From Ischnura elegans (taxonomy: Eukaryota > Arthropoda > Insecta > Odonata > Coenagrionidae), in the NCBI RefSeq assembly GCF_921293095.1, contig NC_060258.1:3658001-3722000 (forward strand): a stretch of DNA of 64,000 nucleotides, read 5' to 3'. The first letter of the stretch is position 1. The number at the start of each line of letters is the position of its first letter. Both the position numbers and the translations under genes were made by a program. Below are positions 24,401-35,885 of the stretch, piece by piece. The notes below the pieces were generated by a model, which was not told where the DNA came from, searched no databases, and worked only from the letters and a program-made list of their open reading frames with translations.

Positions 24401-27400
24401 CCACCATGTCCAGCACTTCATACTTCCTCGTAAAATATTGCAATCTATAGAACTGTTTTCATCATCCCTTCTCCTCTAAACACTCGCTGCATCCATACCT
24501 TCAGTCTCCTTGCTATCTTATATAGAAGATTTCACTCCTAACCCACCATGTCCAGCACTTCATATTTCCTCGTAACATATTGCAATCTATAGCACTGTTT
24601 TAATCATATCATCCCTTCTCCTTTAACAACTCGCTCCATCCATACCTTCAGTGTTCTTCTTCTCTCATTAAAAACCTGCACAACTAACCCACCATGTCCA
24701 GCACTTAATACTTCCTCGACATATATTGCTATCTATAGCACTGTTCTCATCATCCATTCTCCTATAACCACTCGCTGCATCCATACCTTCCTTCTCCTTG
24801 TTATCTCATATAGAAGATTCCACTACTAACCCACCATGTCCAGCACTTCATACTTCCTCGTAAAATATTGCAATCTATAGAACTGTTTTCATCATCCCTT
24901 CTCCTTTAACCACTCGCTGCATTCATAACTTCAGTCTCCTTGTTATCTTATATAGAAGATTCCACTACTAACCCACCATGTCCAGCACTTCATACTTCCT
25001 CGTAAAATATTGCAATCTATAGAACTGTTTTCATGATCCCTTCTCCTTTAACCACTCGCTGCATCCATAACTTCAGTCTCCTTGTTATCTTATATAGAAG
25101 ATTCCACTACTAACCCACCATGTCCAGCACTTCATACTTCCTCGTAAAATATTGCAATCTATAGAACTGTTTTCATCATCCCTTCTCCTTTAACCACTCG
25201 CTGCATCCATAACTTCAGTCTCCTTGTTATCTTATATAGAAGATTCCACTACTAACCCACCATGTCCAGCACTTCATACTTCCTCGTAAAATATTGCAAT
25301 CTATAGAACTTTTTTCATCATCCCTTCTCCTTTAACCACTCGCTGCATCCATACCTTCAGTCTCCTTGCTATCTTATATAGAAGATTCCACCACTAACCC
25401 ACCATGTCCAGCACTTCATATTTCCTCGTAACATATTGCAATCTATAGCACTGTTTTAATCATATCATCCCTTCTTCTTTAACAACTCGCTCCATCCATA
25501 CCTTCAGTGTTCTTCTTCTCTCTTTAAAAACCTGCACACCTAACCCACCATGTCCAGCACTTAATGCTTCCTCGACATATATTGCTATCTATAGCACTGT
25601 TTTTATCATCCCTTCTCCTTTAACCACTTGCTCCATCCATACCTTCAGTCTTCTTGTTATTTCATTTAGAAGCTTCCACCCTTAACCCATCATGTCCAGC
25701 ACTTCATACTTCCTCGTAACATATTGCCATCTATAGCACTGTTTTCATCAACCCTTCTCGTTTAACCACTCGTTCCATCCATACCTTCAGAGTTCCTCCT
25801 ATCTCATTTAGAAGGTGCACTCCTAACCCACCATGTCCAGCACTTCATACCTCCTCGTAACAAATTGCCATCTATAGCACTGTTCTCATCATCCATTCTC
25901 CTTTAACCACTCGCTCCATCCATACCTTCAGTCTCCTTTTTATCTCATATAGAAGCTTCCACTCCTAACCCACCATGTCCAGCACTTCATACTTCCTCGT
26001 AACATATTGCCATCTATAGCACAGTTTTCATCATCCCTTCTCCTTTAACCACTCGCTCCATTCATACCTTCAGTCTCCTTGTTATCTTATATAGAAGATT
26101 CCACTACTAACCCACCATGTCCAGCACTTCATACTTCCTCGTAAAATATTGCAATCTATAGAACTGTTTTCATCATCCCTTTTCCTTTAACCACTCGCTG
26201 CATCCATACCTTCAGTCTCCTTGCTATCTTATATAGAAGATTCCACTCCTAACCCACCATGTCCAGCACTTCATATTTCCTCGTAACATATTGCAATCTA
26301 TAGCACTGTTTTAATCATATCATACCTTCTTCTTTAACAACTCGCTCCATCCATACCTTCAGTGTTCTTCTTCTCTCTTTAAAAACCTGCACACGTAACC
26401 CACCATGTCCAGCACTTAATACTTCCTCGACATATATTGCTATCTATAGCACTGTTTTTATCATCCCTTCTCCTTTAACCACTTGCTCCATCCATACCTT
26501 CAGTCTTTTTGTTATTTCATTTAGAAGCTTCCACCCTTAACCCATCATGTCCAGCACTTCATATTTCCTCGTAACATATTGCAATCTATAGCACTGTTTT
26601 AATCATATCATCCCTTCTCCTTTAACAACTCGCTCCATTCATACCTTCAGTGTTCTTCTTCTCTCATTAAAAACCTGCACAACTAACCCACCATGTCCAG
26701 CACTTAATACTTCCTCGACATATATTGCTATCTATAGCACTGTTCTCATCATCCATTCTCCTATAACCACTCGCTGCATCCATACCTTCCTTCTCCTTGT
26801 TATCTCATATAGAAGATTCCACTACTAACCCACCATGTCCAGCACTTCATACTTCCTCGTAAAATATTGCAATCTATAGAACTGTTTTCATCATCCCTTC
26901 TCCTTTAACCACTCGCTGCATCCATAACTTCAGTCTCCTTGTTATCTTATATAGAAGATTCCACTACTAACCCACCATGTCCAGCACTTCATACTTCCTC
27001 GTAAAATATTGCAATCTATAGAACTGTTTTCATGATCCCTTCTCCTTTAACCACTCGCTGCATCCATAACTTCAGTCTCCTTGTTATCTTATATAGAAGA
27101 TTCCACTACTAACCCACCATGTCCAGCACTTCATACTTCCTCGTAAAATATTGCAATCTATAGAACTGTTTTCATCATCCCTTCTCATTTAACCACTCGC
27201 TGCATCCATAACTTCAGTCTCCTTGTTATCTTATATAGAAGATTCCACTACTAACCCACCATGTCCAGCACTTCATACTACCTCGTAAAATATTGCAATC
27301 TATAGAACTGTTTTCATCATCCCTTCTCCTTTAACCACTCGCTGCATCCATACCTTCAGTCTCCTTGCTATCTTATATAGAAGATTCCACTCCTAACCCA

Positions 27401-29848
27401 CCATGTCCAGCACTTCATATTTCCTCGTAACATATTGCAATCTATAGCACTGTTTTAATCATATCATCCCTTCTTCTTTAACAACTCGCTCCATCCATAC
27501 CTTCAGTGTTCTTCTTCTCTCTTTAAAAACCTGCACACCTAACCCACCATGTCCAGCACTTAATACTTCCTCGACATATATTGCTATCTATAGCACTGTT
27601 TTTATCATCCCTTCTCCTTTAACCACTTGCTCCATCCATACCTTCAGTCTTCTTGTTATTTCATTTAGAAGCTTCCACCCTTAACCCATCATGTCCAGCA
27701 CTTCATACTTCCTCGTACCATATTGCCATCTATAGCACTGTTTTCATCAACCCTTCTCCTTTAACCACTCGTTCCATCCATACCTTCAGAGTTTCTCCTA
27801 TCTCATTTAGAAGGTGCACTCCTAACCCACCATTCCAGCACTTCATACCTCCTCGTAACAAATTGCCATCTATAGCACTGTTCTCATCATCCATTCTCCT
27901 TTAACCACTCGCTCCATTCATACCTTCAGTCTCCTTTTTATCTCATATAGAAGCTTCCACTCCTAACCCACCATGTCCAGCACTTCATACTTCCTCGTAA
28001 CATATTGCCATCTATAGCACTGTTTTCATCATCCCTTCTCCTTTAACCACTCGCTCCATTCATACCTTCAGTCTCCTTGTTATCTTATATAGAAGATTCC
28101 ACTACTAACCCACCATGTCCAGCACTTCATACTTCCTCGTAAAATATTGCAATCTATAGAACTGTTTTCATCATCCCTTTTCCTTTAACCACTCGCTGCA
28201 TCCATACCTTCAGTCTCCTTGTTATCTTATATAGAAGATTCCACTCCTAACCCGCCATGTCCAGCACTTCATATTTCCTCGTAACATATTGCAATCTATA
28301 GCACTGTTTTAATCATATCATACCTTCTTCTTTAACAACTCGCTCCATCCATACCTTCAGTGTTCTTCTTCTCTCTTTAAAAACCTGCACACCTAACCCA
28401 CCATGTCCAGCACTTAATACTTCCTCGACATATATTGCTATCTATAGCACTGTTTTTATCATCCCTTCTCCTTTAACCACTTGCTCCATCCATACCTTCA
28501 GTCTTCTTGTTATTTCATTTAGAAGCTTCCACCCTTAACCCATCATGTCCAGCACTTCATACTTCCTCGTAACATATTGCCATCTATAGCACTGTTTTCA
28601 TCAACCCTTCTCCTTTAACCACTCGTTCCATCCATACCTTCAGAGTTCCTCCTATCTCATTTAGAAGGTGCACTCCTAACCCACCATGTCCAGCACTTCA
28701 TACCTCCTCGTAACAAATTGCCATCTATAGCACTGTTCTTATCATCCATTCTCCTTTAACCACTCGCTCCATCCATACCTTCAGTCTCCTTTTTATCTCA
28801 TATAGAAGCTTCCACTCCTAACCCACCATGTCCAGCACTTCATACTTCCTCGTAACATATTGCCATCTATAGCACTGTTTTCATCATCCCTTCTCCTTTA
28901 ACCACTCGCTCCATCCATACCTGCAGTGTTCCTCTTATCTCATTTAGAAGCTGCGCTCCTAACCCACCATGTCCAGCACTTCATACCTCCTCGTAACAAA
29001 TTGCCATCTATAGCACTGTTCTTATCATCCATTCTCCTTTAACCACTTGCTCCATCCATACCTTCAGTCTTATTTTTATCTCATATAGAAGCTTCCACTC
29101 CTAACCCACCATGTCCAGCACTTCATACTTCCTCGTAACATATTGCCATCTATAGCACTGTTTTCATCATCCCTTCTCCTTTAACCACTCGCTCCATCCA
29201 TACCTGCAGTGTTCCTCTTATCTCATTTAGAAGCTGCGCTCCTAACCCACCATGTCCAGCACTTCATACCTCCTCGTAACAAATTGCCATCTATAGCACT
29301 GTTCTCATCATCCATTCTCCTTTAACCACTCGCTCCATCCATACCTTCAGTCTCCTTGTGATCTCATATAGAAGCTTCCACTCCTAACCCACCATGTCCA
29401 GCACTTCATACCTCCTCGTAACATATTGCCATCTATAGCACTGTTTTCATCATCCCTTCTCCTTTAACCACTCGCTCCATCCATACCTGCAGTGTTCCTC
29501 TTATCTCATTTAGAAGCTTCGCTCCTAACCCACCATGTCCAGCACTTCATACCTACTCGTAACATATTGCCATCTTTAGCACTGTTCTCATCATCCATTC
29601 TCCTTTAACCACTCGCTCCATCCATACTTACAGTATCCTTGTTATCTCATATAGAAGTTTCCATTCCTTACCCACCATGTCCAGCACTTCATACCTCCTC
29701 GTAACATATTGCCATCTTTAACACTGTTTTCATCATCCTTTCTACTCTAAACACTCGATCCGTGCATATCTTCAGGATCCTTCTTATCTCATTTAGATGC
29801 TGCCACTCGTAACCCACCATGTCCATCACTTCATACTTCCTCGTAACA
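18470..29848 (+). repeat. Satellite array, ~142-bp monomer with higher-order repeats
   Basis: Roughly 80 head-to-tail monomers of about 139-148 bp fill 11.4 kb. Each contains a 'taacccaccatgtccagcac' block, a 'cttcctcgtaacatattgc' block, a 'ctatagcactgtt' block and a 'cactcgct(c/g)catccatac' block. Variant monomers carrying 'cttaatacttcctcgac' mark a higher-order structure: they begin at 19427, 20140, 20853, 21709, 22422, 23135, 23991, 24704, 25560, 26415, 26703, 27559 and 28413. Spacings are about 713 bp (five monomers), 855 bp (six monomers) and once 288 bp (two). The 713+713+856 combination makes a 2,282-bp, 16-monomer unit repeated exactly (19427-21709-23991), with very few differences over the stretches compared. 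Edge monomers (18.5-19.3 kb and 29.5-29.85 kb) are more diverged. The array has no convincing coding capacity; the open frames in it are by-products of the repeat. Confidence 0.97.
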
Positions 29849-29850
29849 TA

Positions 29851-29884
29851 CGAGGTGCATTCTAAGTTCTAAGGCCTCCGATTT
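29851..29884 (+). repeat. Mariner left terminal inverted repeat
   Basis: This 34-nt terminus is complementary to 31109-31141 with three differences. Mariner transposase binds such ends through its N-terminal helix-turn-helix region. Confidence 0.9.
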
Positions 29885-30007
29885 ACAGCGCATTGTTTTA
29901 AAATGAGGTCGCGTTCATTGTCAATACGTCCCAAAGTTGGCAGCACAGTCCGACTGATGGAATTTTACCGCCAGTGGCTAGAATAAGAACTGTTTTAGAT
30001 ACTTAAA

Positions 30008-31066
30008 ATGGCGACGTTTTCCTTACTTGAACGGCGTGCAATTATTCGTTTTCTGAATTTTCGGTTTGTGACACCAATTGAAATTCATCGACAGTTGAAG
30101 GAGACATGTGGGGATGGAGTTATGGATGTGTCGAAAGTGCGTTCGTGGGTGCGACAGTTTAATGAAGGCAGAACATCGTGTGACAACAAACCGAAACAAG
30201 CTCGGGCTCGCACAAGCCGGTCTGACGACATGATCGTGAAAGTGGAGAGAATTGTTTTGGGGGATCGCCGAATGACTGTTGAACAGATCGCCTCCAAAGT
30301 TGGCATTTCTTTGGGTTCCGTGCACACAATCCTGCATGACGACCTGAAAATGCGAAAAGTGCCATCCAGGTGGATGCCACGAATGCTGACGGACGACCAC
30401 AAGGCTGTCCGTGTGGCATGTTGCCAAGCAATGTTGACGCATAACGACAGCATGAATGGGACTTTCATTTCGTCGATTGTGACAATGGATGAGACGTGGA
30501 TGCCATTTTTCAGTCCAGAAACAAAGCGCCAGTCAGCTCAATGGAAGCACACAGATTCACCGCCACCAAAAAAATATCGGGTAACCGCCAGTGCTGAAAA
30601 AATTATGGTGTCCATGTTCTGGGACAGCGAGGGCGTAATCCTTACCCATTGCGTTCCTAAGTGCACTACGGTAACAGGTGCATCCTACGAAAATGTTTTG
30701 AAGAACAAATTCCTTCCTGCACTGCAACAAAAACGTCCGGGAAGGACTGCGCGTGTGCTGTTTCACCAAGACAACGCCCCCGCACATCGAGCTAACGTTA
30801 CGCAACAGTTTCTTCGTGATAACAACTTTGAAGTGATTCCTCATGCTCCCTACTCACCTGACCTGGCTTTTAGTGACTTTTGGCTTTTTCCATCAATAAA
30901 GGACGCTCTCCGTGGCCGCACATTCACCAGCCGTGCTGCTATTGCCTCAGCGATTTTCCAGTGGTCAAAACAGACTCCTAAAGAAGCCTTCGCCGCTGCC
31001 ATGGAATCATGGCGTCAACATTGTGAAAAATGTGTACGTCTGCAGGGCGATTACGTCGAGAAGTAA
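30008..31066 (+). CDS. Mariner transposase, DD34D, intact
   Basis: This cut-and-paste transposase acts in the nucleus, binding the element's terminal repeats and inserting at TA. The 352-residue frame runs from ATG (AAAATGG context) to TAA without interruption, the usual mariner length. An N-terminal helix-turn-helix region spans about residues 5-60 and a second about 85-110. The catalytic triad is visible: D161 (TMDETW), D255 (HQDNAPAH) and D290 (YSPDLAFSD), with exactly 34 residues between the last two. The linker motif usually written WVPHEL reads W-M-P-R-M-L, and the usual YSPDLAPSD has Phe in place of Pro; either might affect activity. The intact frame together with imperfect TIRs suggests a fairly recent copy, possibly still competent. 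It is not SETMAR, since no SET domain is fused. Confidence 0.95.
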   Translation: MATFSLLERRAIIRFLNFRFVTPIEIHRQLKETCGDGVMDVSKVRSWVRQFNEGRTSCDNKPKQARARTSRSDDMIVKVERIVLGDRRMTVEQIASKVGISLGSVHTILHDDLKMRKVPSRWMPRMLTDDHKAVRVACCQAMLTHNDSMNGTFISSIVTMDETWMPFFSPETKRQSAQWKHTDSPPPKKYRVTASAEKIMVSMFWDSEGVILTHCVPKCTTVTGASYENVLKNKFLPALQQKRPGRTARVLFHQDNAPAHRANVTQQFLRDNNFEVIPHAPYSPDLAFSDFWLFPSIKDALRGRTFTSRAAIASAIFQWSKQTPKEAFAAAMESWRQHCEKCVRLQGDYVEK

Positions 31067-31108
31067 CGCCAGCTTAATCGATTTCGGGTGAGTAGTTAAT
31101 TAGGAAAA

Positions 31109-31141
31109 AAATCGGAGGCCTAAGAACTTGAATGCACTTCG
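31109..31141 (-). repeat. Mariner right terminal inverted repeat
   Basis: This is the right end of the mariner, followed by the TA target duplication at 31142-31143. Confidence 0.9.
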
Positions 31142-31143
31142 TA

Positions 31144-32039
31144 CATTGTTCTTAAGCTCGAGTATGAGAAGACCGCTTACCTGTCAGACCGTTGTAACTC
31201 CGCCATAGGAATAAATTCTGGATCCGCCATTGATCAACCATCTTTTCAGCTAACGGTTACTCACCTGAATGCGAGCCATTCGGAACAAGAGGCTCCTGAG
31301 AAGCGTATTGTAGGTTAATTTTGATTTGATTAACTTCACCAAAGAAATCGTAAATTCTCACGTTAAAAGAATTTAGAGTACTTTACTAGAATAAAATATG
31401 TAGTTTACGCAACTGAGATTTTTCTCCTCTGCAGAGCTGAAACTTCAACTACCAATGCACTACAATCCGAAATAGGCTTGAATTGCAAGAATGAACGAAA
31501 AATATCGTATTACACGCAAATAAATGTGAATAATTGGATCACTTGAATCCAAGGATAAAGGCCTTTTCCAATATTCCCAACAGAACAACAAAAATAAAAC
31601 AATAACAATTAGTGCCTGCGGCATACAGTTACAAAGATCTCTTCAAATTCACACTAATAATGGGGCGTTCGCGATTGTTTCATGAAACTGAATAAAAGAC
31701 GCGACTAATTAGTGATTCAAATAACCCATTATTCAATGCGAAAAAAGTGGGTCATCAATAACTCAGGCTTCAGGTTTAATCAAATCAATGTTAGATAAAA
31801 CGGTTTTACAATGCTGGTAAACTCCTGGGCTTAGTGATTAATTACAATATATTATTGCCAAAAAGCGGAGGAACATGCTTGGGGGAATACGCTTTGGAAA
31901 CGGGTGTTTAAGGAAAATTAAAAAAATTATAAGCCTGAAAATTCCTTTTTCATCATTTTTTCCCTTGAAATTTATTTCGAAGATGACGCAGTAAGTATAT
32001 ATAATCCAGACAAGAAATTTTAATAAATTTTTGATTTCT
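31144..32039. other. No gene identified
   Basis: Unique-looking AT-rich sequence downstream of the mariner; no satellite monomer, gene or repeat terminus was recognised. Confidence 0.4.
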
Positions 32040-32095
32040 CCGAGGCTTCGGGGGGATACATCCCCTCATCACCCCATAGTTACGCCACTGCCATA
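32040..32095 (-). mobile_element. Terminus of a CAGTGGCGTAAC-type element
   Basis: Read on the minus strand, CAGTGGCGTAACTATGGGG is followed by G/C-rich runs, the same design as the family D ends but a different body. Only one end was found, so the element is probably truncated or its other end is decayed. Confidence 0.35.
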
Positions 32096-32714
32096 AAGAT
32101 TGAAGTTGAAAATAGTTGAATGACTTGCAAGTTTAGAAGCAGCAGTGACATAAAATACTTGAAAATTATATATACTTAATGATTCTTTAATGATACGTTT
32201 CTGGCAACCATACTGTTAAGAAATTCGTCAATGTGTTAAAAAATGCGACTTTTATCCATTATATGCTTAAAGATGTGATATAGGAGTGTTTTTGAAAGTA
32301 TGAACAGGTGAACTGCTTTTTCTGATGTCACAACTTCACCATTTAACTTGTAATTGATGCAGTGTACGAGATACACATATATTGTAACGGGGAACTCCAT
32401 AACACTAAAATTGGATGGCCAGTTGAAAAATGACGGTCTCACATAACGGTGAAAGTGAACTTCGATGAGAATGAAAAAGCGATTCTCTAACACTCGATGT
32501 GCCGCCCTTCCGCCTCCAGATTCCTATGGAAAAGGTTCACTGTTTGTTGTCGCCTCTATGACAGAACACAATATCTCCCGTCTTTGTTTAGATAATAATT
32601 AGCGAAATATAGAATTAACTAGGGTTGGCCAAATTTTCAAATGGTCTCGGCGTATCATGTGAACTACATTCCAAAAATGAAGTTTTCGAAGCGAAGAATT
32701 TATTGACACCCCAA

Positions 32715-33035
32715 ATGCGGTAGTTTCCGTCATCAAAGAAAACGAAAGGCATTGGTTACCAACCATTAGTGTATTCATAATATACACATTATTTCGGTTA
32801 AGAAATCTCAGTTTAAACGAATGTCAATGGTCATTTTAACCGCATTTGAAAACGGCCTGATTGGCGCCCACGCCATGCCACTCCACGTGACGTCACACGG
32901 ACCTATATTCTATACGAGTAGATAGAAGTTTTACATTGTTCGAGACTCCCAATGCATACATGAGGTACAGAGCTTAGGGAAACATCTCTTAATAATCACC
33001 CATTAGAATTACCTATGGTCGGGAAGTTATGACGA
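32715..33035 (-). repeat. Family E repeat, dispersed inverted copy 3
   Basis: In reverse complement it aligns with 7980-8220 and 8770-9010, including GTGACGTCACGTGGAGTGG at about 32876-32895. It shows that family E is a dispersed repeat and not only a local duplication. Confidence 0.65.
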
Positions 33036-33904
33036 TATAAGCCATATTCGTGGCATAAAATAGCTTATGATTATTTCCGACAGTAAAAACGGCATATTCC
33101 CACGAGAGAGCAATAAATGGTTATTCGGGTTGCACAACTGCCTATAGATACCAATTCCGCCAAAGTGGCGGAAATTCAGCATTTATTTTATACCATAAGC
33201 AAATTTTTTGAAGGCCCATATTTTTAATTTACATTATTAAAATGTTATAAGTTAAAAGAAGAGAGAATTTTTTTAGGTATTTATTTACTCGGCCTAATAG
33301 GTTAATAACTAGGTACTGATATTTTTTCAAAGGAAGATGCATTTTTGAAATTTTAAATTTGTTTTTAACAGCTGTTGATTATTAGATTTTGATATTTAAA
33401 TATTTAATACTTGTTCGTATTTTTACAAGTTTTAATGAAAACGTTAAATCATATTAAATGTCCTCTCCATTTTGATCCTGGGAACTCATATCTACTTCTT
33501 TTATTAAAAGAAAACGCAAAAATTAGGAACATAAGAGATGGTGTATAAACATTTTCGTTATTTTATAACACAACACACATTTTTTGTGTCTTGAATTTTG
33601 AAATTTTCATAAAAAAATAAATCAGGATTTAGAATAAAATTTCCTTGAAAATGACGTTTTTTTTTTATTATTATGGCATGCACAAAGGTCCCGATATAAA
33701 TTTGCAAATTACATCGGCACATCATCTTGAAGCCGGCACTAAGGTATTTGCAAAGCGGTGAATACAGACATCCACTAGACGTAACATACTATCACAATGT
33801 AGAGCATGCAAAATTGAAAAAAAAATTAAATACGTCCAATAAACATGGGGTCGAAACTCCTTAGTTACCGAGCCATGGAAACGTAAAAATATTGTTGGAC
33901 ACAC
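33036..33904. other. No gene identified
   Basis: Strongly AT-rich with no supported feature. An open minus-strand stretch of about 60 codons at 33722-33904 has no recognised motif. Confidence 0.4.
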
Positions 33905-34129
33905 TTAGCAGTTAGTCCAGTTATGGTGCAGATTTAGTGCCGTCACAGCACAGGTTTTTTTGGGCAGGCAAGCATCATAGCCGGCCAATCCACGGTACAC
34001 CATATAACCCGGCCCATAGAACAAACGCAGTCTGTCTTCAATATCAGGATACATTTGACTGGGGTGTTTCTGGAAAAGTCTAAAGGATAAAACATGAGTC
34101 TGTTCCCTGATAAAAATATACTCCACCAT
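33905..34129 (-). other. Unassigned open frame, possible exon remnant
   Basis: A minus-strand frame of about 70 codons includes Q-M-Y-P-D-I-E-D-R-L-R-L-F-Y-G-P-G-Y and a Cys-containing C-terminal part ending in TGA-independent stop after N-W-T-N-C. A TTTTTATCAG acceptor-like site precedes it. The residue composition looks protein-like, but the acceptor lies inside the inverted terminus of the element at 34105. No family is recognised. It may be a captured exon fragment. Confidence 0.2.
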
Positions 34130-34815
34130 GGTGGGTTAAGGAAGGGTAAAGGAAGGGTAGTAGCCTTCATAGTGGGTAGTTACCCTTGCACAACCCACGC
34201 CCTACCCACCACTAAGGGTAAGGGAAGGATAGAAAAATCCTTCGTGTACCCTTCCTTGGACCTCCTTCCCTTACCATCCATGTACCCTTCCTCTACCCAC
34301 CATTAAGGGTAAGGGAAGGAGAGAAATATCCTTCCTGTACCCTTCCTTGGAACTCCTTCACTTACCATCCGTCAACCCTGCCTCTACCCACCATTAAGGG
34401 TAAGGGAAGGGTAGACAAATCCTTCGTGTACCTTTCCTTGGAACTCCTTCCCTTACCATCCGTCAACCCTTCCTCTACCCACCGTTAAGGGTAAGGGAAG
34501 GATAGAACAATCCTTCGTGTACCCTTCCTTGGAACTCCTTCACTTACCATCCGTCAACCCTGCCTCTACCCACCGTTAAGGGTAAGGGAAGGTTGGAAAA
34601 ATCCTTCGTGTACCCTTCCTTAGAACTCCTTCGCTTACCATCTGTCAACCCTTCCTCTACCCACCGTTAAGGATAAGGGAAGGGTAGAAAAATCCTTCGT
34701 GTACCCTTCCTTGGAACTTCTTCCCTTACCATCCGTCAACCCTTCTTCTTCCCACCGTTAAGGAAAAGGGAAGGGTAAAAAAATCCTCCGTCTACCCTTC
34801 ATTTGGACTTAGCAT
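34130..34815. repeat. 91-bp minisatellite, about 7 units
   Basis: The block 'tacccaccgttaagggtaag' or close variants recurs at 34203, 34294, 34385, 34476, 34567, 34658 and 34749, exactly 91 bp apart. Each unit contains GGTAAGGGAAGG and the complementary CCTTCCTT/CCCTTACC, so each can fold back on itself. Confidence 0.95.
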
Positions 34816-34902
34816 TTATAACTGAGGAAAACATATCCTGAAAGTGTCTCCTCAGCTACTTTCACTTGCTAATGAGCATTGAGTTCTGTACAAGAACGTA
34901 AG

Positions 34903-35145
34903 CAGTGTACAATCGTACCCTCCACCCCCCGAAATATAAAAACAAAATCATTTTTCTTCATAAAAGGAAACAAAATATTGAAAAATAATGAATTTAAAAA
35001 ATATGTCTTAAACTATTGAAGTTTTTTCGATTATGTAAAATTTTTTAATTAGTTTTAAGTCCATTACTTAGTATCCTGTTTTTAAAAAATTCCCCCACCC
35101 GGTTTTGAACCCCCCCCCCTGAGCAAAATTCCTGGCTACGCCACT
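34903..35145 (+). mobile_element. Family D element, copy 2
   Basis: The body aligns with 7540-7735 ('ggaaacaaaatattgaaaa', 'tagtatcctgttttt'). The right end CCTGGCTACGCCACTG is the inverse of the family's CAGTGGCGTAGC start. The left end is degenerate (CAGTGTACAATCG). It is nested inside the composite element 34105-35922. Confidence 0.6.
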
Positions 35146-35403
35146 GTACACAATAGATTCTATAATTGTGTGAAAAAAGCTCATTTAGAAGTTCTTTCAT
35201 TCACATTTTTAGGATTTAACCTATTTGTGTGGCTGACAATGAGACATGGCGAGAATGATGTTTGGTATTTGTATGCCGATCTTATTTTCTGAAACGAAAT
35301 AGGCGTGGTAGAAAAAAGTCACAGCTTTCTTCCATATAGACTCGGGTGCGAATCTCATCTCATGATTTTGTACCATACATTTTGTTAAGAATCATTACTT
35401 CAC

Positions 35404-35490
35404 AAGTAACTCGATAGCCGAGGTTATCAAGGCACTAGGTCAGCATCCTCTAATGTGTGAGTTCTGGGTTCAAGACCGAGTGTAGGCCAA
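35404..35490 (+). repeat. tRNA-derived SINE-like fragment
   Basis: An A-box-like TAGCCGAGG (35415-35423) and a perfect B-box GGTTCAAGACC (35467-35477) are spaced as in a tRNA gene with a long variable arm. The surrounding arms do not pair into a full tRNA. This indicates a tRNA-derived SINE head or a tRNA pseudogene; the following sequence is not obviously a SINE body. Confidence 0.5.
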
Positions 35491-35611
35491 TTTTTTTTCT
35501 GTCTTATAATTTTAGAAGTCACTGTTACAACTCATCCCCATAAGTTTAATTTAGTTGCTTAGCGATTTTTTAAATTTTTATATTAATTTATGGATTTTTA
35601 GTTTTAATATT

Positions 35612-35885
35612 AGTCCTACCCTTCATTGAGGCTGGCAGAACTCTTCCCGTACACTCCAGGAAGGAGAAGGCCCACCCACCAATGTTCTAAAATACCCTTC
35701 GTGTACCCTTGCTGAAGGGTATAGGAAGGGTACACCTATCCTTCCTGTACCCTTCATTGAGGCTGGCCAAACCCTTCCCGTACACTCCAGGAAGGAGAGG
35801 GCGTACCCACCAATGTTCTAAAATACCCTTCGTGTACCCTTGCTGAAGGGTACACCTATCCTTCCCGGACCCTCAATGGAGGGTA
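35612..35885. repeat. 131-bp tandem repeat, two units
   Basis: 'cccttcattgaggctggc' begins at 35619 and again at 35750; the second unit lacks a few bases. It shares CCCTTCC/GGAAGGG words with the 91-bp minisatellite. Confidence 0.85.

Larger units (their letters stand above)
29851..31141 (+). mobile_element. Mariner transposon, complete with TIRs and TA duplication
   Basis: A 1,291-bp Tc1/mariner-superfamily element, flanked by TA at 29849-29850 and 31142-31143. Its left end begins CGAGGTGCATTCTAAGTTCT and its right end, read in reverse, begins CGAAGTGCATTCAAGTTCTT. The two ends match over about 33 nt with two substitutions and one indel, ending in GGCCTCCGATTT. A single intact transposase ORF lies inside with about 157 bp of 5' and 75 bp of 3' untranslated sequence. 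The left flank is satellite sequence; the right flank is not, so the element sits exactly at the array boundary. Confidence 0.95.

Noticed and set aside
18470..29848. Regular direct repeats considered as a CRISPR array
   Set aside because: Monomers are about 142 bp and abut without unique spacers, and the context is eukaryotic; this is a satellite.
18470..29848. CCTAA words in the satellite considered as insect telomere repeat
   Set aside because: The CCTAA occurs once per ~142-bp monomer and never as tandem pentamers.
30023..30468. Minus-strand frames of 90-139 codons opposite the mariner transposase
   Set aside because: They are antisense shadows without motifs.
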